Shown piece by piece: positions 1 to 6,008 of a stretch of 9,863 bases of DNA. The translations under genes and the position numbers were made by a program. Source of the stretch: Nostoc cf. edaphicum LEGE 07299 (lineage in GTDB: Bacteria > Cyanobacteriota > Cyanobacteriia > Cyanobacteriales > Nostocaceae); the NCBI RefSeq assembly GCF_015207245.1, contig NZ_JADEXF010000052.1, positions 1-9,863 of the forward strand, in the 5' to 3' direction. Each line of letters begins with the position of its first letter. Position 1 is the stretch's first letter. Below the pieces are notes generated by a model. That model was not told the origin of the DNA and did no database searches. It saw only the letters and a list, made by a program, of their open reading frames with translations.

Positions 1-200
1 GGCCCAGCTTGAATTGTTTCACGAGTGACAGTCAGACGTAGGGCGTTGTAGTCATATTTAACTTCTAACGGGCCAAAACATAACTCACAAACATTACTGG
101 CTTTGAGTTCATATTCCGCACCACATTCCTTACACTTCAAGGCTTGAAAGTAGGCAGTGCTGGTTTGGGTTTGGGTTTGGGTTTTGATTGCCTGAGTCAT
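1..200 (-). CDS. thrC: Threonine synthase, N-terminal part (gene continues past the left edge)
   Basis: Threonine synthase is a PLP enzyme that converts O-phospho-L-homoserine to L-threonine and phosphate, the last step of threonine synthesis in the cytoplasm. Only the first 66 codons are present, read from the ATG at 200-198. After a Thr/Gln-rich start (KTQTQTQTST) comes a zinc-ribbon-like segment with C23-x2-C26 and C38-x2-C41, followed by GPLEVKYDY, which matches the N-terminal zinc-ribbon region I know from cyanobacterial ThrC. The PLP lysine and catalytic core lie outside the window. A Shine-Dalgarno-like AGGGA (complement of 211-215) sits about 10 nt before the ATG and supports this start. 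The gene is divergent from the downstream cluster, and nothing suggests a functional link with it. The Gln-Thr stretch is encoded by a hexanucleotide repeat. The family call is firm; the identity rests on recalled family sequence, not a search. Confidence 0.9.
   Translation of the reverse strand, partial: MTQAIKTQTQTQTSTAYFQALKCKECGAEYELKASNVCELCFGPLEVKYDYNALRLTVTRETIQAG
162..185. repeat. TTTGGG hexanucleotide microsatellite inside thrC
   Basis: Three perfect tandem TTTGGG units (164-181) with partial flanking units. On the coding strand they read as alternating ACC and CAA codons, giving the Thr-Gln stretch before the zinc ribbon. A gain or loss of one unit would keep frame and add or remove two residues in a region that looks unstructured. 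Confidence 0.75.
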
Positions 201-264
201 AAACTAGCTTTCCCTGTTTGTCTGTCACTTGTCGCCTGATACTAACACGAGCAAAAATACCAGT

Positions 265-299
265 CAAACATACCCGACTAAAAATATCGGGTATGTTTG
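265..299. promoter_or_regulatory. 13-bp perfect inverted repeat upstream of thrC
   Basis: CAAACATACCCGA (265-277) and TCGGGTATGTTTG (287-299) are perfect reverse complements around a 9-nt AT-rich spacer. It lies 65-99 bp before the thrC start, in the probable leader or promoter of that gene. On the thrC strand it is followed by GGTATTTTTGC, so it could fold as an RNA hairpin with a weak T tract (attenuator-like). It could equally be a DNA operator for a dimeric regulator. The symmetry is certain; the function is not. Confidence 0.55.
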
Positions 300-407
300 G
301 TATTGAGAGGAATGATTCTTGTAAAACTTTAATACTAGTAATCTCTACTTTTAGTATTTACACGCATACAAGTAATGTTATGAAAAAATAAAATAGCTTA
401 CTTTATT

Positions 408-421
408 CAGTGTTAACACTG
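408..421. promoter_or_regulatory. 14-bp perfect palindrome
   Basis: CAGTGTTAACACTG is a perfect self-complementary sequence with no spacer. Its lack of a loop argues against an RNA hairpin and for a dimeric DNA-binding site. Its centre is 84 bp from the centre of the 20-bp palindrome further right, on the same face of the helix at about 10.5 bp per turn. No matching regulator is known to me. Confidence 0.4.
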
Positions 422-436
422 GAAAACGTTATGATT

Positions 437-508
437 AAATCGCATTTTTGCATGACGAAATTGCATTTATTGAAATTGCTATCCTCTTTAAGCGATTTAA
501 ATCGCTTA
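437..508. promoter_or_regulatory. Cluster of AAATYGC elements ending in a 20-bp palindrome
   Basis: AAATCGC (437-443), AAATTGC (458-464) and AAATTGC (473-479) stand in the same orientation. The first two extend to AAATYGCATTT and are 21 bp apart. They are followed by the perfect 20-bp palindrome TAAGCGATTTAAATCGCTTA (489-508), whose two halves each carry AAATCGC in opposite orientations. A further AAATTGCTAT at 631-640 repeats the ten bases at 473-482. Repeated half-sites around a symmetric core resemble a multi-site operator. The region is AT-rich, so some recurrence could be chance. The 20-bp symmetry is the strongest part. Confidence 0.4.
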
Positions 509-870
509 GTTAACCTTCAATTTTTTTATCTAAATAACTCTTTAGAGCAGTATATATTTCTGATAACAAAGACTCAAAAACATTTGTATATATAAGTTTT
601 AGTGTTTTTAGCATCTGAATCAACCCACTAAAATTGCTATGTGTGTTGCCACAATAAAGTTAATTTTTCAGCTTTGATGCACTCATTCATAGCTCAAGAA
701 GTTACTTATTTATACGGAAGATTTTTTTTTGCTTTAAAAGCTACATTGCTATTTACATCTATAACTGGGCAAAATACAGTAATAAATTACACATATTTGC
801 GATTGCCAGCTTTGATTCTCAAGGGTAAGCGTAAAACCACTAGACAAGCTATTTCTGGTTATTGTCTCAA

Positions 871-876
871 TATAAT
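871..876 (+). promoter_or_regulatory. Candidate -10 box of the surface-protein operon
   Basis: A perfect TATAAT stands about 155 bp before the ATG at 1030. No good -35 hexamer lies 16-18 bp upstream, so a promoter here would probably need an activator, as in cyanobacterial class II promoters. I found no GTA-N8-TAC NtcA site at the expected distance. Transcription from about 883 would give a leader of roughly 147 nt holding the two hairpins at 918-939 and 951-974. Confidence 0.3.
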
Positions 877-917
877 TTCCCAGGGGTGTCAATAATTTAA
901 CTCCTGAAATATGCATT

Positions 918-974
918 CCCAAAACTTCAACGTTTTGGGCAGCCATAATCGGTAATTCCTTAAAAGGAATTGCC
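918..974 (+). promoter_or_regulatory. Two leader hairpins upstream of the first operon gene
   Basis: The first hairpin pairs CCCAAAAC (918-925) with GTTTTGGG (932-939) around TTCAAC. The second pairs GGTAATTCCTT (951-961) with AAGGAATTGCC (964-974), with one G-T wobble; the innermost pairs cannot all form, so the real loop is about six bases. The right arm of the second contains AAGGA, the only ribosome-binding-like sequence in the area, which would be buried in the stem. The pair may be a regulatory leader, an mRNA stabiliser or DNA operators. Confidence 0.4.
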
Positions 975-1029
975 GAACTTTATCCTGTCTCAAAATCCGA
1001 GATACAAGTTCAGCAAACAAACTACTTAT

Positions 1030-3561
1030 ATGGTAAGTCGAAATCAATCCGTAAATAAGCAGCGTAAACTTTACCAATTTCTAGTAGCAACAGCATTATT
1101 AACTGGTAGCCTTTTCCAATTTCTCGCACCCGTATTAGCTGACGGAACTACTGCGGGTACATCTATCAGTAATACTGCAACAGCAACCTACGAAGATCCT
1201 AACAGTCCAGGGACAACTATAAATGCCACTTCTAATACTGTCGTTGTCACTGTGGCAGAGGTTGCTGGAATCACCGTCACAGGGTCTGGAGTTGCAGATA
1301 GCAATGGCGGTAATGTTGCAGTTGGCGACTTACTAATCTACACTTACACCTTGACCAACGTAGGTAATGACCCCACCAAATTCCACATTCCCAACCAAGC
1401 GACAACAACTGGGCCGGGTACAGTTTCTGGAACATTACCAAATGGTGGTACAGTTAATAGCCTGCAATATAGCACTGATGGTGGTCAAACTTGGATAAAC
1501 GTCCCTCAAGGTGGCGTAGACACACCTTCTGTTCCGGTTAACGGTACTGTGTTAGTACGTGTGCCAGTAACTGTACAAGCTGGCGCTCAAACCAATGATG
1601 TCATTACTGTTACTCTTGGTAATACTCCTGGTGATGCTCAAAACCAACTGCGGAGTCCTGATGGTGGTGACGTATTCACCGTAGATAACCCCGATGGTAG
1701 TCCTGGTGAGGTATCTGGCACACCAGTTAATGGTACACGGGAAGCTAGCGCCACCGAGCAAATTAAGGTTGGTTTAACGGTGAAGACCTATGCCTTAGCC
1801 ACCATTCTGAAGGTTCGCAGTGGCTATAACAATGCTGGCACAACTGCGATTACAGATGATAAATTGACCTACGATTTGAGTTTGCGAGTTGAGTCCAACG
1901 ATCCCACAGGACAGGGAATTACACCAGCAGCTTTGACGGGTACAAGCATCAATGTTAATGGTGTTGCTGGCAACTATATTTTGGTTTCTGATGCGATTCC
2001 TGCGGGTACAGATTTGGCAGTAGCACCAACTGCACCTCCTGGTTGGCAAACTGTCTACACCACTAATCTAGTTACAACTAATGCTAATACAGCTAGTTGG
2101 ACTACGACAGCACCAGCCTCTTTGGCCTCAGTCACTCGCGTTGGTTTTATCAATAATCCAGCGATTATTACTTCCATCGCTCCTGGTACAACGGTAAATG
2201 GCTTCTCGATTCAGCTAGCTGTTGAATCAACTGCATCTTCACCCTTAACCGTCGCTAATATCGCTCAATTGTTTGGTCAAACACCTAGTAGCAATTTCCC
2301 AGTATACGACGACTCTGGCGACCAAAATCCCAGCAACTATGACGGTTCCCCAGGTAGTATGACACCTCCTACAGGTACAGATACCAATGGTGATGGTATT
2401 CCCGATACTCTACCGCCCGGCAACGTTGATGATGGCTATATTATTACTCCAGCATCTCCAGAAACTGGAACTGACACGGGTAATAACAACAGCGGTACTG
2501 GTACAGGCGGTGAGGCGAATGTCTTCACAGTGCAAGCGCCTATTGCTTCAGCGTTACTCAATGGGCCGCAAAATGCGCCGGACGCTACTGGGCCGTCAGG
2601 TGGAACCAACGATGATTTCACTAACAAATCTTCTCTCGTTCCTGCTGGTACACCACTTGGTACTACACTTGACCCTCAATCAGTTGGTTTCACCAATACA
2701 GTTAAGAACAGTGGTACTGACTCAGGTGTTTTGAAGATAGAGCCAACTAAACCAACAAATATAGGAGATTTACCGAATAATACGAAGGTGACTATTACTT
2801 ACGGTAGTCAGTCTGCTGTTTATACTTACAATAGTACAACGGGAGTGTTTACAACACCTGGTACAGCAATTACAATCCCCAACGTTGCTCCTGGTGCAAG
2901 TATCAACTATGGTGTGGAAGTTGATTTACCTCCAGGTACGCAGTTATCTACTGATATTAATAGAGGCTTCCCAGTACCCATCACTGCTTCGATTGACAAC
3001 TACACGACGGACACCAACGGTGATGGAATTAAGGATACTGGCAACGATAATATCTTTGATTCATCCAATATCACCATCGATCGCGTGTATACTGGCTTCC
3101 TGAAACTGCTGAAAATGTCGCGAGTCTTACAAGGAACTGGACCTGTAGTCCAGGGGAATGATGGCACATTCAGTACCGATCCGAAGAAGCCTGCACCAGG
3201 AAACATTATTGAGTACCAAATTCAATACACAAATATTTCCGATCCTCAATCTGGAACCGGTAATGTGATTTTGAATGCTAACAAAGTTGTGATTACTGAA
3301 GATGGTACGCAAAGCCCCAACAACTGGGCGCGAGACAATGATAGCAGCGGTCAAATAGATACTAGCAACATCGTTGGTTCAGCAAAGGATTCTGGAACTG
3401 CAACCATCCAATTCTTCAGTGGTAATCCAGCTACTAACTCTGGTATTGACCAAACTGGAACTACGGCAAACACTGATGTTACCAAGTATGTGGATACTGT
3501 AACTGGCACGATCGCACCGGGTATTCAAAGAACATTTACCTTCCAACGCAAGGTGAACTAA
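1030..3561 (+). CDS. Large secreted DUF11-like surface protein with calcium-type loops
   Basis: I place the start at the ATG at 1030 (843 aa), which opens directly on a clean Sec signal peptide: basic KQRK, hydrophobic core LYQFLVATALLTG, cleavage after VLA (residue 37). The frame stays open to a TTG at 970 (863 aa), but that adds 20 polar residues and AAGGA lies only one base before it. The ATG itself has no clear Shine-Dalgarno sequence. The mature protein is rich in Asn, Thr, Gly, Ser and Asp, with beta-sandwich repeats of DUF11/TIGR01451 style; Y147-S-x-D-G-G to W155 and the closing APGIQRTFTFQRKVN are typical. Three Asp loops suit Ca2+: D451-T-N-G-D455-G-x-x-D459, D661-T-N-G-D665-G-x-x-D669, and D769-N-D771-S-S-G774-x-I-D777. 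There is no membrane anchor, sortase motif or SLH domain, so it is probably released or held by partners. It is the first gene of the cluster; its exact function is unknown. Confidence 0.85.
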   Translation: MVSRNQSVNKQRKLYQFLVATALLTGSLFQFLAPVLADGTTAGTSISNTATATYEDPNSPGTTINATSNTVVVTVAEVAGITVTGSGVADSNGGNVAVGDLLIYTYTLTNVGNDPTKFHIPNQATTTGPGTVSGTLPNGGTVNSLQYSTDGGQTWINVPQGGVDTPSVPVNGTVLVRVPVTVQAGAQTNDVITVTLGNTPGDAQNQLRSPDGGDVFTVDNPDGSPGEVSGTPVNGTREASATEQIKVGLTVKTYALATILKVRSGYNNAGTTAITDDKLTYDLSLRVESNDPTGQGITPAALTGTSINVNGVAGNYILVSDAIPAGTDLAVAPTAPPGWQTVYTTNLVTTNANTASWTTTAPASLASVTRVGFINNPAIITSIAPGTTVNGFSIQLAVESTASSPLTVANIAQLFGQTPSSNFPVYDDSGDQNPSNYDGSPGSMTPPTGTDTNGDGIPDTLPPGNVDDGYIITPASPETGTDTGNNNSGTGTGGEANVFTVQAPIASALLNGPQNAPDATGPSGGTNDDFTNKSSLVPAGTPLGTTLDPQSVGFTNTVKNSGTDSGVLKIEPTKPTNIGDLPNNTKVTITYGSQSAVYTYNSTTGVFTTPGTAITIPNVAPGASINYGVEVDLPPGTQLSTDINRGFPVPITASIDNYTTDTNGDGIKDTGNDNIFDSSNITIDRVYTGFLKLLKMSRVLQGTGPVVQGNDGTFSTDPKKPAPGNIIEYQIQYTNISDPQSGTGNVILNANKVVITEDGTQSPNNWARDNDSSGQIDTSNIVGSAKDSGTATIQFFSGNPATNSGIDQTGTTANTDVTKYVDTVTGTIAPGIQRTFTFQRKVN

Positions 3562-3565
3562 TTCG

Positions 3566-3644
3566 TTGGGATTGGGGACTCCGAAATTTGCAGACTCTGG
3601 TATAGAAGAGTCTGCGAACCATTTGACCTTATCCCCAACCCCAA
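3566..3644. repeat. Nested inverted repeat between the first and second operon genes
   Basis: An outer stem pairs 3566-3578 with 3632-3644 (12 of 13 positions; TTGGGATTGGGGA against TCCCCAACCCCAA). Within it, GCAGACTCT (3590-3598) pairs perfectly with AGAGTCTGC (3607-3615) around an 8-nt loop. GGGATTGGGGA-type sequences resemble G-rich intergenic repeats I recall from Nostoc-type genomes. Starting five bases after the stop codon and lacking a T tract, it is more likely an mRNA-stabilising hairpin or a small dispersed repeat than a full terminator. Confidence 0.6.
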
Positions 3645-3738
3645 ACAGCAAGCAAATAGGGGAGTGACTCTTTCTTAGCAAAAGCTGGGAAAGATAAGTC
3701 AACAATTCACATTCTGGAATTTTTTTGAGGTTATTTAT

Positions 3739-4302
3739 ATGAAGCGTGTTTCTCTTGCAGGTTTAGGAGCATTCGCTCTCATTGCTACAGTTCCATTTGT
3801 CAGTCAAATTCCGGGAATCGCAAATGTATGGCATTCAGAAAGTGCTGTTGCTCAAAATATCAAAACTCAAGGGCAAATTCAATTGCGTTTAGAAGCAGAA
3901 AAGCAAGTGGTGGCACAGGATCAACAGGGTAAGCAAAGCCAGAAATGGGAACCTTTGAAAGGTCAAGTTGTGGTACGACCAGGAGATGTATTGCGATATA
4001 CCTTGAGTGGCGAAAATCAGAGTGATCGCCCAGTGAAAAATTTGACTTTTAATCAACCTATTCCCAAAGGAATGGTCTACGTGCTGAATTCTACCAATGT
4101 CGCCAAAAATGCCAAAGTAATTTACAGCATCAATGGTGGACGTAGCTTCGTCGAAAATCCCACTGTTAAAGTTACTCTTCCTGGCGGCAAAGTGGAAACA
4201 AAACCAGCACCAGCCATTGCTTACACTCATATCCGTTTGCAGATTCCATCACTTGCAGCAAAGACAACAGTCAAGGCAACTTATCAAACCCAAGTGCGCT
4301 GA
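3739..4302 (+). CDS. Small secreted single-domain DUF11 protein
   Basis: This 187-aa protein begins at an ATG with GAGG (3727-3730) eight bases upstream. Residues 1-38 form a Sec signal peptide: MKR, hydrophobic AGLGAFALIATVPFV, cleavage at AVA before Q39. The rest is one beta-rich domain of about 140 residues with DUF11 hallmarks: VRPGDVLRYTLSGENQ near the front, a PIPKGMVYV turn, YSINGGRSF, and a final repeat-like strand TVKATYQTQVR. In many bacteria such domains are tandem modules of large surface proteins; here one stands alone, so it may be a subunit, cap or chaperone for the larger exported proteins beside it. It lies 177 bp after the first gene, behind the nested inverted repeat, and 164 bp before the next. 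It has no cysteine, anchor or catalytic motif. Family confident, role unknown. Confidence 0.85.
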   Translation: MKRVSLAGLGAFALIATVPFVSQIPGIANVWHSESAVAQNIKTQGQIQLRLEAEKQVVAQDQQGKQSQKWEPLKGQVVVRPGDVLRYTLSGENQSDRPVKNLTFNQPIPKGMVYVLNSTNVAKNAKVIYSINGGRSFVENPTVKVTLPGGKVETKPAPAIAYTHIRLQIPSLAAKTTVKATYQTQVR

Positions 4303-4450
4303 TTAACACGCCACCTTGCTAACTCGGAAAATAGCCGCAATCAAGAATATTTTTAGATTCCACCTGGAAACGAGATTTTAAAAGAGTTTTAGCTTAACTG
4401 GATTTTCCCAAATAAATAAGTGCTTTTATTAACAACAAGCTTGACATTTC

Positions 4451-4457
4451 AGAGGAG
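4451..4457 (+). promoter_or_regulatory. Shine-Dalgarno site that fixes a GTG start
   Basis: AGAGGAG lies nine bases before GTG 4467, good spacing for initiation there. An in-frame ATG at 4458 begins directly after this site, too close to use it, and reads ATG-TGG-TAA before stopping next to the GTG. The GTG is therefore the likely start. Confidence 0.7.
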
Positions 4458-4466
4458 ATGTGGTAA

Positions 4467-6008
4467 GTGAACCGTCCTCAAAACCAAAAGCAAATTACTT
4501 CTAGCGGTAGCTGGTGGCGACGGTTAACAGCTACTGTTCTTCTGGGAAGTTTTTTGCATACTACTATATCTATGCCAGCGATCGCGCAACAGACTAAAAA
4601 TCTGGTTGCGTCTGTGCCATTAATAAATCAAGCTACTTATACTTATACAGATTCTGCTAGCAATTATCAATATCAAGGAAGTTCTGAGCAAATCAATGTT
4701 AGTCCTATCCCCTTACTCGATCCATTAGGACGGATTTTAGGTTGTGCTGGCACAATCTTACCTGACTATACAGGTTTTTCAGTTGGGGTATACGAACCCA
4801 ACTCTAGCGATCCAACGGGGATAGAATTGGGCAGTTTGGTTGCTTTGACTCGAACAGAGTTACCAGATATTCCTAATAACAACGTTCCTGGTGGAAAATC
4901 GCCAAATAACGAGAATAGTAATCCCTACTTCGTTACGAATAACCCTGCGGGTGTCTATAATTTCCTACTCGATCCGAATAAGGGTCAAACCGATCCAGGT
5001 AGAACCTACATTTTTGTAGTTAATCCACCACCAAATTCTATTTATAGACAGCGGCGGGTCAAGATTGAAATCCTTGCTAACAATGGCACACAAGGTAATG
5101 GTGTTGTGCGATATGTTGCTACTTCTCTAGATGGTCAACCAATCAGTCTTACAGGCGAAACCAGACTAGAGCAAACAGTTGTTTTAGTTCCCAATGCAGA
5201 AACAGTGGGACTGGATTTATTAGCCTTTGAATTCACTACAAATTTGTGTCAAGCCAATCAGTTACAGATTATCAAAACAGGCGATCGCGCTACTGCTGAA
5301 CCTGGAGATACGGTAATCTACCGCCTGTCGGTAAGAAATCTCGCTGATGCTGGTTTGAATAATATATTTGTCACCGACAACCTACCTTTAGGATTCCAAT
5401 TCTTGCCGAAATCAGTGCAAGGAGAGCTAGATGGTCAACCAGTCGCGATCGCTTCAGAACGCAACGGTAACACAGTGACATTCCGCACAGACATAACAAT
5501 TTTCCCAGAGAAAGTCTTGAATATTGCCTACGCTGCTCAAATAACAGCCGATGCATTGCGTAGTACTGGTCGCAACACTGCGATCGTTAATGCTCAACGA
5601 GCTGATAACCGTTTTAGTACTAAGGATGGCCCAGCAACCCACCAATTGAAAATTCGTCCAGGAATCGTTTCTGACTGTGGCACGATTATCGGTCGGGTGT
5701 TTGTTGATAAAAACTTTGATGGCGAACAACAGCGTGGTGAGCCTGGAGTACCCAATGCAGTGATTTTTCTGGAGGACGGAAACCGCATCACTACAGATCC
5801 TAATGGTTTGTTCTCCTTAGCTAATGTCTTACCTGGATACCACACAGGTGTACTAGACCTCAGCAGTGTAGCGGGTTACACCCTAGCTCGTAACGAAAAA
5901 TTCCGCGAACGAAATAGCCAATCTCGCTTGGTGCATTTAGAGCCTGGTGGCTTGGTACGCATGAACTTCGCTGTCACTCCAACATTTCAGGAGCCAGTCA
6001 AGAAATGA
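4467..6008 (+). CDS. Secreted DUF11 and SdrD_B-like domain protein
   Basis: This 513-aa protein starts at GTG, chosen by the AGAGGAG site nine bases upstream. A Sec signal peptide (WWRRL, TATVLLGSFL, cleavage after AIA at residue 40) leads into an N-terminal domain of about 220 residues containing GFSVGVYEP, GVYNFLLDPNKGQTDPG and YRQRRVKIEI, a block I associate with cyanobacterial exported DUF11 proteins. A DUF11 domain follows (about 265-398: AEPGDTVIYRLSVRN, VTDNLPLGFQFLP). An SdrD_B/carboxypeptidase-regulatory-like beta-sandwich comes next (about 402-500: GRVFVDKNFDGEQQRGEPGV, then TTDPNGLFSLANVLPG), with a likely Ca2+ loop D414-K-N416-F-D418-G. Three cysteines (C93, C261, C404) might form a disulfide. 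No membrane anchor is seen. Its stop overlaps the next start, so it is probably translationally coupled to the barrel protein, which makes that protein its best candidate partner. The substrate is unknown. Confidence 0.88.
   Translation: MNRPQNQKQITSSGSWWRRLTATVLLGSFLHTTISMPAIAQQTKNLVASVPLINQATYTYTDSASNYQYQGSSEQINVSPIPLLDPLGRILGCAGTILPDYTGFSVGVYEPNSSDPTGIELGSLVALTRTELPDIPNNNVPGGKSPNNENSNPYFVTNNPAGVYNFLLDPNKGQTDPGRTYIFVVNPPPNSIYRQRRVKIEILANNGTQGNGVVRYVATSLDGQPISLTGETRLEQTVVLVPNAETVGLDLLAFEFTTNLCQANQLQIIKTGDRATAEPGDTVIYRLSVRNLADAGLNNIFVTDNLPLGFQFLPKSVQGELDGQPVAIASERNGNTVTFRTDITIFPEKVLNIAYAAQITADALRSTGRNTAIVNAQRADNRFSTKDGPATHQLKIRPGIVSDCGTIIGRVFVDKNFDGEQQRGEPGVPNAVIFLEDGNRITTDPNGLFSLANVLPGYHTGVLDLSSVAGYTLARNEKFRERNSQSRLVHLEPGGLVRMNFAVTPTFQEPVKK
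5989..5993 (+). promoter_or_regulatory. Ribosome-binding site inside the end of the SdrD_B-like gene
   Basis: AGGAG lies 11 bases before the ATG at 6005, within the last codons of the preceding gene. With the ATGA stop/start overlap (6005-6008) it supports translational coupling and fixes the start of the barrel gene. Confidence 0.6.

Larger units (their letters stand above)
301..870. other. AT-rich intergenic region without a convincing gene
   Basis: This is the core of the divergent spacer between thrC and the surface-protein cluster. Short open frames at 410-595 and 641-895 (plus) start at GTG without a Shine-Dalgarno sequence, have low-complexity products rich in Leu, Phe, Tyr and Asn, and resemble no family I know, so I treat them as chance. 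The stretch is notable for its symmetric elements, listed separately, and for a run of nine T at 722-730 with no stable hairpin before it. No tRNA, rRNA or recognised riboswitch is visible. Confidence 0.6.

Noticed and set aside
164..181. TTTGGG repeats as a telomere-like or G-quadruplex element
   Set aside because: It lies in the thrC coding region and is explained by repeated Thr-Gln codons; a structural role is unsupported.
410..595. Open frame of 61 codons, plus strand
   Set aside because: GTG start without a Shine-Dalgarno sequence, overlaps the palindromes, Leu-rich product resembling nothing I recognise.
722..730. Run of nine T as a possible terminator
   Set aside because: No stable GC-rich stem directly upstream and no plus-strand gene before it to terminate.
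779..790. GTAATAAATTAC as an NtcA site
   Set aside because: Spacing between GTA and TAC is six, not eight, and the distance to the TATAAT at 871 does not fit.
641..895. Open frame of 84 codons, plus strand
   Set aside because: GTG start without a ribosome-binding site, AT-driven composition, no motif or coherent domain.
749..946. Open frame of 65 codons, minus strand, with AAGGA ten bases before its ATG
   Set aside because: The AAGGA is simply the other arm of the 951-974 inverted repeat. The product has no recognisable motif and its second half is cysteine/tyrosine-rich noise. Conservation in relatives would revive it.
4441..4446. TTGACA resembling a -35 box before the third gene
   Set aside because: A matching -10 would fall at or past the start codon; no suitable hexamer is there.
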